Below, piece by piece: positions 26,956 through 35,844 of a DNA stretch of 50,577 nucleotides (position 1 is its first letter; each line of letters begins with the position of its first letter). The notes beneath the pieces were generated by a model that was given only the letters and a program-made list of their open reading frames with translations, was not told the origin of the DNA and did no database searches. The stretch lies in assembly GCA_016292775.1 (NCBI GenBank), contig JAEDFN010000008.1:1-50577 (forward strand), in the 5' to 3' direction. Origin of the DNA: Paludibacteraceae bacterium (GTDB lineage: Bacteria > Bacteroidota > Bacteroidia > Bacteroidales > Paludibacteraceae). A program made the translations under genes and the position numbers.

Positions 26956-28029
26956 TCATTTCCGGACATTGTAACAGAGTCTGCGAAATTCGTTACACAC
27001 AATAGAAGTAGCAACGGCAACATTAAGCGATTCGGAATAAGATTTACCCAACGGGTAATCCGGTATATACAACCTATTAGAGACCAAATCAGCAATATCG
27101 GAAGAGATACCATTACCTTCATTGCCCATAATGATTACACCAAAATCAGTCAACTTAGCATTATAAATAACCTCACCATTGAGAAAAGTACCATAAAGAG
27201 GCCAATTATAAGAAGCTGCAATGGCACAAAAATCCTTTAGATTTATATAATGAATATTAACATTACAAAGAGCCCCCATTGTGGCTTGTATCGTTTTAAA
27301 ATTATAGACATCGACAGTAGTTTCGGAACATACAATATCATTAATTCCAAACCAATCGGCAATTCGGATAATCGTGCCCAAATTACCCGGGTCTTGCACC
27401 GAATCAATAGCAAGAATCAATCTTTTTTCTTTAAAAAAATCAGGGGATAGAGGATTGGTAAAATATTCGGAATGATTCGAAGAATTTAATACCTCTTCTT
27501 GATGTCGAGAAACGGGGGATAGAGGATTGGTAAAATATTCGGAATGATTCGAAGAATTTAATACCTCTTTTTGATTTCGAGAAGCAGGAGATAGAGGATT
27601 GGTAATATTTGTAATAGGATTTGAAGCGAATCCACCACCATTATTAGGAGAAAGAGAAGAAGGCGAATTAAACTCTTGCGGAACGGATTCAGCAGGAATT
27701 GAGTTTGGACTCTTCTTGGAAGATAAATGAACGGAATTTGAGATAAAACTGCACTCTTTTTTGTAAAAAACGGCTAAAACGGGAGAGGGAGAAGAGAGCT
27801 GTGTGACGGATTTTAAGTCATCAGCAGAAGAAACAACAATAATTTCTTCGGCAGAAGGAGAATTTTCATCCAGCCACGACTGAGTAGAAACAATAATTTT
27901 GGGAGAAAAACATTTCAGTAAATCGGAAACTAACTTAGGCCCCTCAGCAACAAAAAGAGAGAGTTCATCGCGATATTTCTTTAATTTCAAAGAAGAAATA
28001 AGTTTGATTTTATTTTTTGAAAGAGACAT
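26956..28029 (-). CDS. TrmH/SpoU family RNA methyltransferase with a repeat insertion
   Basis: The enzyme should methylate a ribose 2'-O in tRNA or rRNA. The 357-residue protein has an N-terminal RNA-binding substrate domain (about 1-92) and a SPOUT domain (about 204-357) with IDSVQDPGNLGTIIRIADWFG, IIMGNEGNGIS and SLNVAVATSIV, the three SpoU motifs with the knotted SAM site intact. Between them is a polar insert (about 92-203) containing three in-frame copies of a 24-residue unit; relatives are usually about 250-270 residues. The gene is divergent from tamL, an arrangement seen in Bacteroidales. The RNA target is not predictable. Confidence 0.87.
   Translation of the reverse strand: MSLSKNKIKLISSLKLKKYRDELSLFVAEGPKLVSDLLKCFSPKIIVSTQSWLDENSPSAEEIIVVSSADDLKSVTQLSSPSPVLAVFYKKECSFISNSVHLSSKKSPNSIPAESVPQEFNSPSSLSPNNGGGFASNPITNITNPLSPASRNQKEVLNSSNHSEYFTNPLSPVSRHQEEVLNSSNHSEYFTNPLSPDFFKEKRLILAIDSVQDPGNLGTIIRIADWFGINDIVCSETTVDVYNFKTIQATMGALCNVNIHYINLKDFCAIAASYNWPLYGTFLNGEVIYNAKLTDFGVIIMGNEGNGISSDIADLVSNRLYIPDYPLGKSYSESLNVAVATSIVCNEFRRLCYNVRK
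27439..27606 (-). repeat. 72-base in-frame tandem repeats in the methyltransferase linker
   Basis: The motif TNPLSP begins at residues 143, 167 and 191, exactly 24 residues (72 bases) apart. The two full units share long identical DNA stretches and differ at few positions; the third is partial. Identity at DNA level and not only protein level indicates recent duplication. Confidence 0.92.
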
Positions 28030-28085
28030 AGTATATATTAAAGAGTAGAAAGAAGAAAAAATATACTTAATAAAATAAATAATTG

Positions 28086-28116
28086 CAAAAATAATATTTA
28101 TTTATTGAAATACAAA
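28086..28116 (-). promoter_or_regulatory. Bacteroidota-type promoter for the methyltransferase gene
   Basis: On the minus strand TATTTTTG (28093-28086) and TTTG (28116-28113) match the -7 and -33 elements with 19 bases between them. The expected start is near 28080, 50 bases before the ATG. Confidence 0.7.
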
Positions 28117-28158
28117 GAAATTGAAGATAAAATTCGGCAGATTGTCGATTATTTTTTG

Positions 28159-28166
28159 TACATTTG
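28159..28166 (+). promoter_or_regulatory. -7 element for tamL
   Basis: TACATTTG matches TAnnTTTG. The start expected near 28172 excludes any tamL start upstream of it and supports the ATG at 28201. No exact TTTG is seen at -33. Confidence 0.6.
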
Positions 28167-28200
28167 CAAGGTATATTACAATCAACCGAAGGTACATAAG

Positions 28201-30477
28201 ATGAATAAAAAAATAAAATTTATAGTAATCATATCATACGTTGCACTGATAGCAAGCAGTTGTAATGTAATGAAATATGTACCTGAAGGTCAAGAGTTAT
28301 TAAAGAAAACAAAGATAAAAACCGATGTACCGGACATAACAACGGATATTTTATCAGACTATTTATACCAAACACCGAACAACTATTTTTTAGGATTGTG
28401 GAGGATGCAATTGGGTTTTTATAGTGCATCGGGGAGTGATTCGACGAAGTGGATAAACAGGTGGCTGAGGCGAATAGGAGAGCCGCCGGTGATATACGAT
28501 TCCTTAAAAACCGAATATAGTGCCGAAGAGCTACAAAAAGTGATGTTTAACAAAGGCTATTTGAGCGCAGAGGTAAGTACGAACGTAAAGCATAAGAAGC
28601 GACAAGTAAGCGTATTATACACGATAAAAGGTAATACGCCATATAGGATACGCAAATATGACATCAATATACCGGACAGCACCGCATCGGCAATAATCAA
28701 GGAAAGATATTTGAAAAGCAAGGATATGAACGGTGTGCTATTTGACATAGATATCCTCAATGAAGAGAGGTCGAATATAACAAAAATTTTAAGGAACAAC
28801 GGGTATTACAATTTTAACAAAGAATTACTCTATTTTGCTGTAGACAGCACATTAGGAAGTCATCAGATAGACTGCGAAGTGAATTTACAGCAGAAATATT
28901 TAAAAAACGACTCGGCACTAAAAATCATCTTCACGAAAAAAAATATCGATAAAGTGACCATTTACATGATAAAAGATGCGTCGCTACAAGTAAGCCAAAA
29001 CAATATGGAATTTGACACGATATATAAAGATGGTTTTGAGATAATAACAAAGAGAGGAGAGAAAACCTTCAAGCCGAGTGCGATAATAAAGAAAGTATAT
29101 ATCATGCCGAATACGATATATAATGAACGACGAGTAGACCGCACCTACTCACGGCTCAACTCGGTATCCGCAATAAAATATGTAAATATAGCATTTACAG
29201 AGAATAGCAATGGGAATTTAGATGCACGAATAGTTGTTTCGCAAGACAAACCCCACTCCATCTCAGCACAAGCGGAAGTAACCTATTCCGATGGAGATTT
29301 TGGGGTAAAATTAGGAGTAGGATATAAGAATAACAATATTTTTAGAGGAGGCGAAACATTATCGATAGACGCAAAAGGAGGATGGGAAGGAATCGGATCG
29401 CTCAACAACTTACAACATGCATGGGATTATGGAGCAGATGTATCCTTAAAATTTCCGACCTTATTAGTACCCTCTACAAAAAATTTCAGAAGACGCTCGA
29501 TAGGAAATACAGACATTTCCGTATCCATGAATTTCCAGCAGAGGCCGGAATACAATAGGAATATTGCCAATGCAGGGTTTAAATATAATTGGAGGTACAA
29601 TAGGGTAAATTTCACTTATAACTTGATAGATATAAGCTACATATATCTTCCGCGAGTATCAGATGCCTTTAAAGACAAGTATTTAAGTCCTACATCAAGC
29701 ATCCGCTTCAGTTACGAAGACAACTTTATCATGCGAATGGGATTCGGAATAAATTACTCAAACCGAAGGAATAATTCACAAGATAGCTATTTTACATTAC
29801 GCGCCAACATACGCACTGCAGGCAACTTACTTTATGCCATAAGCAATATGATAGGGCAAAAGAAGAATGCAGACAACGCATACGAGATATTTCACATACG
29901 ATATTCACAATATGCGAAAGCAGACATCGACTATTCGTATAATTTAGCGGCATCAGAAAAAACGCGATTGGTATTTCACGCGGGCTTAGGCATAGGATAT
30001 CCATATGGCAACGGAACGATATTGCCTTTTGAAGAGCGCTACTTCAGTGGAGGAGCCAACAGTATGCGAGGATGGTCGGCAAGAACATTAGGACCGGGAA
30101 ATTTCCATAACAGTTCCGGCTCAATAGACTTTATGAAGCAGTCGGGAGATATTAAGTTAGACTTAAATTTCGAAGCACGATTCAAATTATTTTGGAAATT
30201 GCAAGTGGCAATATTTTTGGATGGCGGAAATATTTGGACGATAAAAGATTATCCCGAGCAACCGACCGGATTTTTCAGGTTCGACACCTTCTACAAACAA
30301 ATAGCTGTGAATTACGGAGCGGGAATACGCTTGGATTTTGATTTCTTTGTGATAAGGGTAGACTTAGGTATCAAGCTTTACGACCCCGGTTATCCTATTG
30401 AGTCAGAAAGATTTAGAACAGAGCTCACATGGGCAAACGACTTCGCACTACACTTTGCTGTTGGATATCCATTCTGA
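28201..30477 (+). CDS. tamL: Translocation and assembly module lipoprotein TamL (BamA/TamA family)
   Basis: TamL is the Bacteroidota lipoprotein version of TamA, an Omp85 protein that works with TamB in inserting proteins in the outer membrane. From the ATG at 28201 the protein is about 758 residues. It has a lipobox ASSC (Cys20), POTRA-like domains in the first half, and a C-terminal Omp85 barrel with the lid-lock motif in RYFSGGANSMRGWSARTLGP and the ending HFAVGYPF. The reading frame is open upstream to a TTG at 28105, but the promoter and signal peptide support 28201. No tamB is in the window. It is divergent from the SpoU methyltransferase gene. Confidence 0.88.
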   Translation: MNKKIKFIVIISYVALIASSCNVMKYVPEGQELLKKTKIKTDVPDITTDILSDYLYQTPNNYFLGLWRMQLGFYSASGSDSTKWINRWLRRIGEPPVIYDSLKTEYSAEELQKVMFNKGYLSAEVSTNVKHKKRQVSVLYTIKGNTPYRIRKYDINIPDSTASAIIKERYLKSKDMNGVLFDIDILNEERSNITKILRNNGYYNFNKELLYFAVDSTLGSHQIDCEVNLQQKYLKNDSALKIIFTKKNIDKVTIYMIKDASLQVSQNNMEFDTIYKDGFEIITKRGEKTFKPSAIIKKVYIMPNTIYNERRVDRTYSRLNSVSAIKYVNIAFTENSNGNLDARIVVSQDKPHSISAQAEVTYSDGDFGVKLGVGYKNNNIFRGGETLSIDAKGGWEGIGSLNNLQHAWDYGADVSLKFPTLLVPSTKNFRRRSIGNTDISVSMNFQQRPEYNRNIANAGFKYNWRYNRVNFTYNLIDISYIYLPRVSDAFKDKYLSPTSSIRFSYEDNFIMRMGFGINYSNRRNNSQDSYFTLRANIRTAGNLLYAISNMIGQKKNADNAYEIFHIRYSQYAKADIDYSYNLAASEKTRLVFHAGLGIGYPYGNGTILPFEERYFSGGANSMRGWSARTLGPGNFHNSSGSIDFMKQSGDIKLDLNFEARFKLFWKLQVAIFLDGGNIWTIKDYPEQPTGFFRFDTFYKQIAVNYGAGIRLDFDFFVIRVDLGIKLYDPGYPIESERFRTELTWANDFALHFAVGYPF

Positions 30478-30530
30478 TAATCGACACAATAAAAAGCGAC
30501 ATATAATAACTTAATCTAAATATAACAAAC

Positions 30531-32252
30531 ATGAGAAAAAAAATCACATTAACACTGGCATTGATAATAGCCAACATCATCATTGTCAATGCATGTACAA
30601 ACTTTTTGGTTGGCAAGAAAGCGTCGGTTGACGGCTCGACATTGATATCATATTCAGCGGACTCATATTGGCTATATGGTGCGTTATATCACTATCCTGC
30701 AGCAAAATATCCTGAAGGCGCCAAGATGGACGTATATGAATGGGATACCGGTAAATATCTCGGACAAATAGCACAAGCACGCGAGACCTATAACGTAATA
30801 GGCAACATGAACGAATATCAATTAGCGATAGGAGAAACCACATATACAGGACGAGAAGAGCTCATCGACACAACAGGACTTATCGACTATGGCAGCTTGA
30901 TATACATCACATTACAGAGATCAAAAAATGCTCGTGAAGCCATTTATACGATGGTAAAATTGGTAGAAGAATACGGCTATTACAGTTCCGGAGAGTCGTT
31001 CTCAATTGCCGATCCTAACGAGATATGGATAATGGAACTGATAGGAAAAGGACCAGGCTCAAAAGGCGCGGTATGGGTAGCACAACGCATTCCGGACGAC
31101 TGCATTTCGGCACATGCCAATCAAGCCAGAATAACAACCTTTGCCATGGAAAGTCGCAAGAATAAGACCTCCATATCAAGCAAAAACTTAAAGAAGATTT
31201 ACAACCCTGAAGTAACAACAGTATATGCATATGATGTAATAGATTTTGCAAGAAGCAAAGGATATTTCAACGGCAAGAACGAAGAATTCAGTTTCAGTGA
31301 CACATACAATCCGCTTGATTTCGGAGGAGTAAGATTCTGTGAAGCACGCGTATGGTCGTTCTTCAACCGTTTCAACAAAGAGGTTGGAGCAAAATATCTC
31401 TCTTACATTCAATGCGAAACCAAAGAGCGTATGCCATTATATATCAAAGCAGACCGACTACTTTCGGCACAAGACATCAAAGATGCAATGCGCGACCACT
31501 ACGAAGGCACACCACTTGACATGACAAAAGGTATGGGTTGTGGCCCTTACAACTCTGTATATCGTATGACACCGCTCACCTATAAACACAATGGAGTAGA
31601 ATATTACCACGAGCGTCCGGTAGGAACACAACAAACAGGCTTTACCTTTGTAGCACAGATGAGATCAAGTTTACCAAACGAGATAGGCGGTATACTTTGG
31701 TTTGGCGTTGACGATGCAACATGCAACGTATACGTGCCAATATACACATGCTCAACCGAGGTACCAAAATCCATGCAAGAGGGCAACGGAACTATGCTTG
31801 AATTCAGCTGGACCTCAGCATTTTGGGTAAATAACTGGGTAGCACAAATGGTATATAACCGCTATAGCGAACTGATGCCTGACCTTCGCAAGCACCAAAT
31901 AGAATTGGAAAATGCCTTTACAAATCAAGTAAAAGCCAGCGATGCAAAAGCCATGCAATTGATGAAAACCAATCCATCGGAAGTGCGTCCATTCCTTACA
32001 CAATGCTCTAAATTATCTGCCGAAAAAGCACTCACTACATGGAAAAAATTAGGAGAATACTTCATGGTAAAATATTTGGATGGAGCTATCAAAGGCGAGC
32101 AAAATGGAAAATTCATGCAAAATGAGAAACATATTCCGGGAAAAGTATTGCGTCCGGGATACTCAAAAGAGTATATCGAGCATGAATTGGTAAATCCAAA
32201 TCCGGAAAGATTTAGAGCTAAAACAGCAGAAGAAATGAATAAACGTAAATAA
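30531..32252 (+). CDS. C69 family dipeptidase
   Basis: The 573-residue protein belongs to the C69 (PepD-type) dipeptidases, N-terminal-nucleophile hydrolases that cut dipeptides. Residues 1-21 form a signal peptide, and Cys22 in NACTNFLVGKKAS is the predicted nucleophile exposed after cleavage. VNAC could also be misread as a lipobox, but Asn at -2 is poor for that. Other conserved parts are DGSTLISYSADSYW and QARITTF. It is exported and probably acts in the periplasm in peptide nutrition, followed 20 bases later by an M3 peptidase with a related use. It lies 53 bases after tamL. Confidence 0.88.
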   Translation: MRKKITLTLALIIANIIIVNACTNFLVGKKASVDGSTLISYSADSYWLYGALYHYPAAKYPEGAKMDVYEWDTGKYLGQIAQARETYNVIGNMNEYQLAIGETTYTGREELIDTTGLIDYGSLIYITLQRSKNAREAIYTMVKLVEEYGYYSSGESFSIADPNEIWIMELIGKGPGSKGAVWVAQRIPDDCISAHANQARITTFAMESRKNKTSISSKNLKKIYNPEVTTVYAYDVIDFARSKGYFNGKNEEFSFSDTYNPLDFGGVRFCEARVWSFFNRFNKEVGAKYLSYIQCETKERMPLYIKADRLLSAQDIKDAMRDHYEGTPLDMTKGMGCGPYNSVYRMTPLTYKHNGVEYYHERPVGTQQTGFTFVAQMRSSLPNEIGGILWFGVDDATCNVYVPIYTCSTEVPKSMQEGNGTMLEFSWTSAFWVNNWVAQMVYNRYSELMPDLRKHQIELENAFTNQVKASDAKAMQLMKTNPSEVRPFLTQCSKLSAEKALTTWKKLGEYFMVKYLDGAIKGEQNGKFMQNEKHIPGKVLRPGYSKEYIEHELVNPNPERFRAKTAEEMNKRK

Positions 32253-32272
32253 AAAAATAAACATCAATCTTT

Positions 32273-34375
32273 ATGAAAAAAATCACATCAATATTATTAA
32301 CATTAATCATGAGTACAAGCATGATAATAGCAGGGAATCCATTTTTTGAAGAATCAAAACAGCCACACGGCACATTCCCTTTCAACGAATTAAAGAACGA
32401 GCATTTTATGCCTGCATTGGAAGAAGCTATAAAACAGCACAATGCGGAAATAGATGCAATAATTAACAACCCGGCAAAAGCTACCTTTGAGAACACAATT
32501 GTAGCCTTGGAGCGTAGTGGAAAGATGTATAGTCGCGTGCTTACCATTTTCTTTGCATTAAACAGTGCAGAGACAAATGACGAAATGCAAGCTATTGAAC
32601 AACAAATCATTCCTATTATCACAGAGCACGGCAATACTATCTCATTAAACGAGAAGCTTTTTGCGAGAGTAAAAGAGGTTTACAGTCAGAAAGATAAGCT
32701 TAAATTGACAGTAGAGCAACAGATGCTCCTTAAAAACACTTACGAAAGCTTTGCCAACAACGGAGCCGACCTAAGTGCAGAAAAGAAAGAGGTATACAAG
32801 AAGCTCTCACAAGATTTAAGTATGGCAACAACCCAATTTGCACAAAACTCACTCAAAGAGACTAACAGTTATTCACTTCTTATTACCGATAAGAATGTAT
32901 TGTCAGGAATGCCTGAATGGTTTATGGAAGCCACATCAGAGAAAGCCAAAAATGCCGGTAAAGAGGGATATTTATTAGACCTTAGAGCGACATGCTACAG
33001 TCCGATTATGACCTATGCCGACAATCGTGACCTTCGCCGTGAAATCTGGATGGCATACAATACACAATGTTTGTCAGGAAGCAAATACGACAATACAAAA
33101 ATCATCAACACAATTATCAACACACGCCTTGAGATAGCAAAACTATTCGGTTGCAAAACTTATGCAGAATATGCACTTCGCGACAGAATGGCAGAGAAAG
33201 TAGAAAACGTATATAACCTTCTCAATCAATTAATTGATGCATACACCCCGGTAGCACAAAAAGAGCTTCAAGAGGTACAAGACTACGCCAATGCACATGG
33301 TGGATATTTCACTATTCAACCATGGGATTACAGCTATTACAGCAACAAGCTTAAAACTGAGAAATTTGATTTGAACGATGAGATGCTCAAACCATATTTC
33401 GAGCTTGAAAACGTTAAGAAAGGAGTATTTGGTTTAGCAACAAAACTTTACGGCATAAAATTTGTAAAGAATACAAAAATACAAGTATATCATCCGGAAG
33501 TAGAGGCATGGGACGTATTGGATGAAAAAGGCAAATATCTTGCAGTATTATACACTGATTTCCACCCGAGAGCAGGAAAAAGAGCAGGAGCATGGATGAC
33601 AGAGTACAAAGGACAATGCAAAGACGATAAAGGCAAAGATTCACGCCCACATATCACAATAGTAATGAACTTTACACGCCCTACATCAACAACACCTGCA
33701 TTACTTACCTTTGATGAAGTAGAGACCTTCTTACATGAATTCGGACACGCCCTTCACGGAATGCTTACAAAATGCACATACGAGTCGGTATCAGGAACTA
33801 ATGTATATCGTGACTTTGTAGAATTGCCATCACAAATAATGGAGAACTGGGCAGTAGAGAAAGAATTCCTTGACGACTGGGCAGTACATTATAAAACAGG
33901 AGAGAAGATACCTGCAGAGCTTGTAAAGAAACTAGTAGATGCATCTAACTTCAATGCCGGCTATGCATGTCTCCGCCAAGTATCATTCGGACTTCAAGAT
34001 ATGGCATTCCACACAATAACAGAGCCATTCAACGGTAATGCAGTAGATATGGAAGTAAAATCAACAGCAAAAGCACAAGTATTACCAAACGTACTCGGCA
34101 CAGGCCGTTGCACTACCTTCAACCATATCTTCTCCGGAGGCTACGCAGCAGGATATTACAGCTACAAATGGGCGGAAGTTCTTGATGCAGACGCCTTTGC
34201 AATGTTCAAAAAGAATGGTATTTTCGACAAGAAAACCGCTACATCATTCAGAAAGAATATCCTTGAACGCGGAGGTACCGAGCATCCAATGACACTCTAC
34301 AAACGCTTCCGCGGTGGAGAACCTACTATAGATGCATTGCTTATCCGCAACGGTATCGAACCAAAAAAGAAATAA
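32273..34375 (+). CDS. M3 family metallopeptidase, peptidyl-dipeptidase Dcp-like
   Basis: The 700-residue protein has a signal peptide (about 1-20) and the zinc motif HEFGH at residues 488-492, in FLHEFGHALHGML. The downstream glutamate ligand region (SGTNVYRDFVELPSQIMENW) is also present, so all M3 zinc-binding elements are visible. The size and order match Dcp, which removes C-terminal dipeptides from oligopeptides. Unlike the cytoplasmic E. coli enzyme, this one appears exported, a common form in Bacteroidota. It is 20 bases after the C69 peptidase gene, so the two probably form a peptide-degrading pair, and a strong terminator follows. Confidence 0.9.
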   Translation: MKKITSILLTLIMSTSMIIAGNPFFEESKQPHGTFPFNELKNEHFMPALEEAIKQHNAEIDAIINNPAKATFENTIVALERSGKMYSRVLTIFFALNSAETNDEMQAIEQQIIPIITEHGNTISLNEKLFARVKEVYSQKDKLKLTVEQQMLLKNTYESFANNGADLSAEKKEVYKKLSQDLSMATTQFAQNSLKETNSYSLLITDKNVLSGMPEWFMEATSEKAKNAGKEGYLLDLRATCYSPIMTYADNRDLRREIWMAYNTQCLSGSKYDNTKIINTIINTRLEIAKLFGCKTYAEYALRDRMAEKVENVYNLLNQLIDAYTPVAQKELQEVQDYANAHGGYFTIQPWDYSYYSNKLKTEKFDLNDEMLKPYFELENVKKGVFGLATKLYGIKFVKNTKIQVYHPEVEAWDVLDEKGKYLAVLYTDFHPRAGKRAGAWMTEYKGQCKDDKGKDSRPHITIVMNFTRPTSTTPALLTFDEVETFLHEFGHALHGMLTKCTYESVSGTNVYRDFVELPSQIMENWAVEKEFLDDWAVHYKTGEKIPAELVKKLVDASNFNAGYACLRQVSFGLQDMAFHTITEPFNGNAVDMEVKSTAKAQVLPNVLGTGRCTTFNHIFSGGYAAGYYSYKWAEVLDADAFAMFKKNGIFDKKTATSFRKNILERGGTEHPMTLYKRFRGGEPTIDALLIRNGIEPKKK

Positions 34376-34395
34376 TTAACTATTAACAAAACAAT

Positions 34396-34439
34396 AAAAA
34401 AGCAATTCGAGAATGCAACGTTCTTGAATTGCTTTTTTT
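34396..34439. terminator. Bidirectional intrinsic terminator
   Basis: GCAATTCGAGAA (34402-34413) pairs with TTCTTGAATTGC (34421-34432), with one wobble, an A run on the left and a T run on the right. It separates the convergent M3 peptidase and hemW genes. Confidence 0.9.
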
Positions 34440-34486
34440 ATATATATTATTAGATAGAATCAAAAGTAATACAGCACTACCCTATT

Positions 34487-34575
34487 GATAGCACAAAAGA
34501 ATGATTTAATCCGGCACTTCGATTTGTCGGTCGCTTTTATTTATTTTCTACAGATAGCACACAAAAGAATTAATC
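34487..34575. repeat. Imperfect direct repeat at the 3' end of hemW
   Basis: GATAGCACAAAAGAATGATTTAATC-type text (25 bases, beginning at 34487) recurs with small gaps at 34553-34575, where it covers the hemW stop codon. The copies are offset by 66 bases. It looks like a local duplication of the gene end. Confidence 0.6.
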
Positions 34576-35727
34576 TACCAACATAAAATCGCTTATAATA
34601 TAATCGGAAATATATACGCCACTCTCGGTAAGATGGAGGTAATAATTATTTGTAAAAGAGGAAGAAGGATGTATTGATAACGACATTGTATTATTAGAGA
34701 TATATTTGCGGGCAATATTGAGGATATATTTAACCTTATCGGTACCAAAACGGGCAGATAGAGAGTTGATATTCAGTCCCTCGGAAGTTCGTAGGGCGGT
34801 GAATACATATTCATTAAAATTTTCTTTTTCAGTGAGTTTTTCTGTGGTAGCGACAGGCAAAGCTTGTTGTATTGCATTGCAATATTTTATTGTATGAGGG
34901 ATATTAAAAAAACGCGATTCGCCATCATAAGAGTGAGCCGACGCTCCGAGACCTAAATATCTTACGCCATGCCAATATCCGGAATTATGCTGAGATTGGT
35001 ATCCTTGCTTTGCATAATTTGAAATTTCGTAATGGCAAAAACCATTATTTTTCAGCACATTAGTAACCACTTGATACATCTCGGCAGCGATATTTTCGTC
35101 GAGAGGAGATAATGTACCCTTTTGCATCAATTTAGAAATCTTACTACCCTCTTCAAACATCAAAGAATAAACGGAAATATGCTGAATATCAAGGGAAATC
35201 AATTCTTTAAGGGAGAAATAGAGAGAAGCGATAGTTTGAATAGGGAGGGCAAAAATAAGGTCGCAAGAGATATTATTAAAACCGGCATCTTGAGCCATAA
35301 GAACGGCTCTTTTTGCTGATTGAGCGTTATGAGATCGACCGAGCCATTGAAGTTCGTTATCGATGAGAGACTGCACCCCGATACTTAATCTGTTGACAGG
35401 AGTGATTTTTAGAGCTTTTAGAAAATCCGGTGTAATATTCTCGGGATTGCATTCGAAAGTCACTTCACTAACATTATCGATATTCCAATGTTTGCTGATA
35501 GCATCAAAAATTTTGTATATATAATCGGGCGGCAATAAAGAAGGGGTACCACCGCCGAAATAGATTGTATTGATAGGGTCGGCGCTAAAGAAATCGACAT
35601 AACTATCCATCTCTTTTATCAAAGAATCGACATAAGAGGGGATAAACGAGTGATTAGTACCGGAAATAAAATCACAGTAGATGCACTTATGAGAACAAAA
35701 AGGAATATGAATATATAGGGAAGCCAT
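34570..35727 (-). CDS. hemW: Radical SAM heme chaperone HemW
   Basis: HemW is a heme-binding radical SAM protein related to oxygen-independent coproporphyrinogen oxidase and is thought to deliver heme to respiratory proteins. The 385-residue protein begins MASLYIHIPFCSHKCIYCDF, with the [4Fe-4S] ligands C11, C15 and C18 in the CxxxCxxC pattern, then FGGGTPSLL and the HemW C-terminal domain. HemW typically has YC(D/F) after the cluster motif, as seen here. The length is normal. It is the only clear cofactor gene in the area; no heme synthesis genes flank it. Confidence 0.93.
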   Translation of the reverse strand: MASLYIHIPFCSHKCIYCDFISGTNHSFIPSYVDSLIKEMDSYVDFFSADPINTIYFGGGTPSLLPPDYIYKIFDAISKHWNIDNVSEVTFECNPENITPDFLKALKITPVNRLSIGVQSLIDNELQWLGRSHNAQSAKRAVLMAQDAGFNNISCDLIFALPIQTIASLYFSLKELISLDIQHISVYSLMFEEGSKISKLMQKGTLSPLDENIAAEMYQVVTNVLKNNGFCHYEISNYAKQGYQSQHNSGYWHGVRYLGLGASAHSYDGESRFFNIPHTIKYCNAIQQALPVATTEKLTEKENFNEYVFTALRTSEGLNINSLSARFGTDKVKYILNIARKYISNNTMSLSIHPSSSFTNNYYLHLTESGVYISDYIISDFMLVD

Positions 35728-35790
35728 AAATTATATGAGGAAAGTAGTGCAAAAAGCAATAAAAAAGGGCATTAATATAATATAGGATAG

Positions 35791-35824
35791 AAAAAAGAAG
35801 GTGCGCCTAAAAAGGCACACCTTC
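35791..35824 (-). terminator. Intrinsic terminator of the sus-like operon
   Basis: GAAGGTGCGCCT (35797-35808) pairs with AGGCACACCTTC (35813-35824) with one mismatch around AAAA. Read on the minus strand, it is followed by a T run. It ends the susC-susD-susE/F-like transcript before hemW. Confidence 0.85.
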
Positions 35825-35844
35825 AATTATAATAAAAGAAGCTA

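Noticed and set aside
28105..28200. N-terminal extension of TamL from a TTG
   Set aside because: It would place residues before a lipoprotein signal peptide and upstream of the predicted transcription start.
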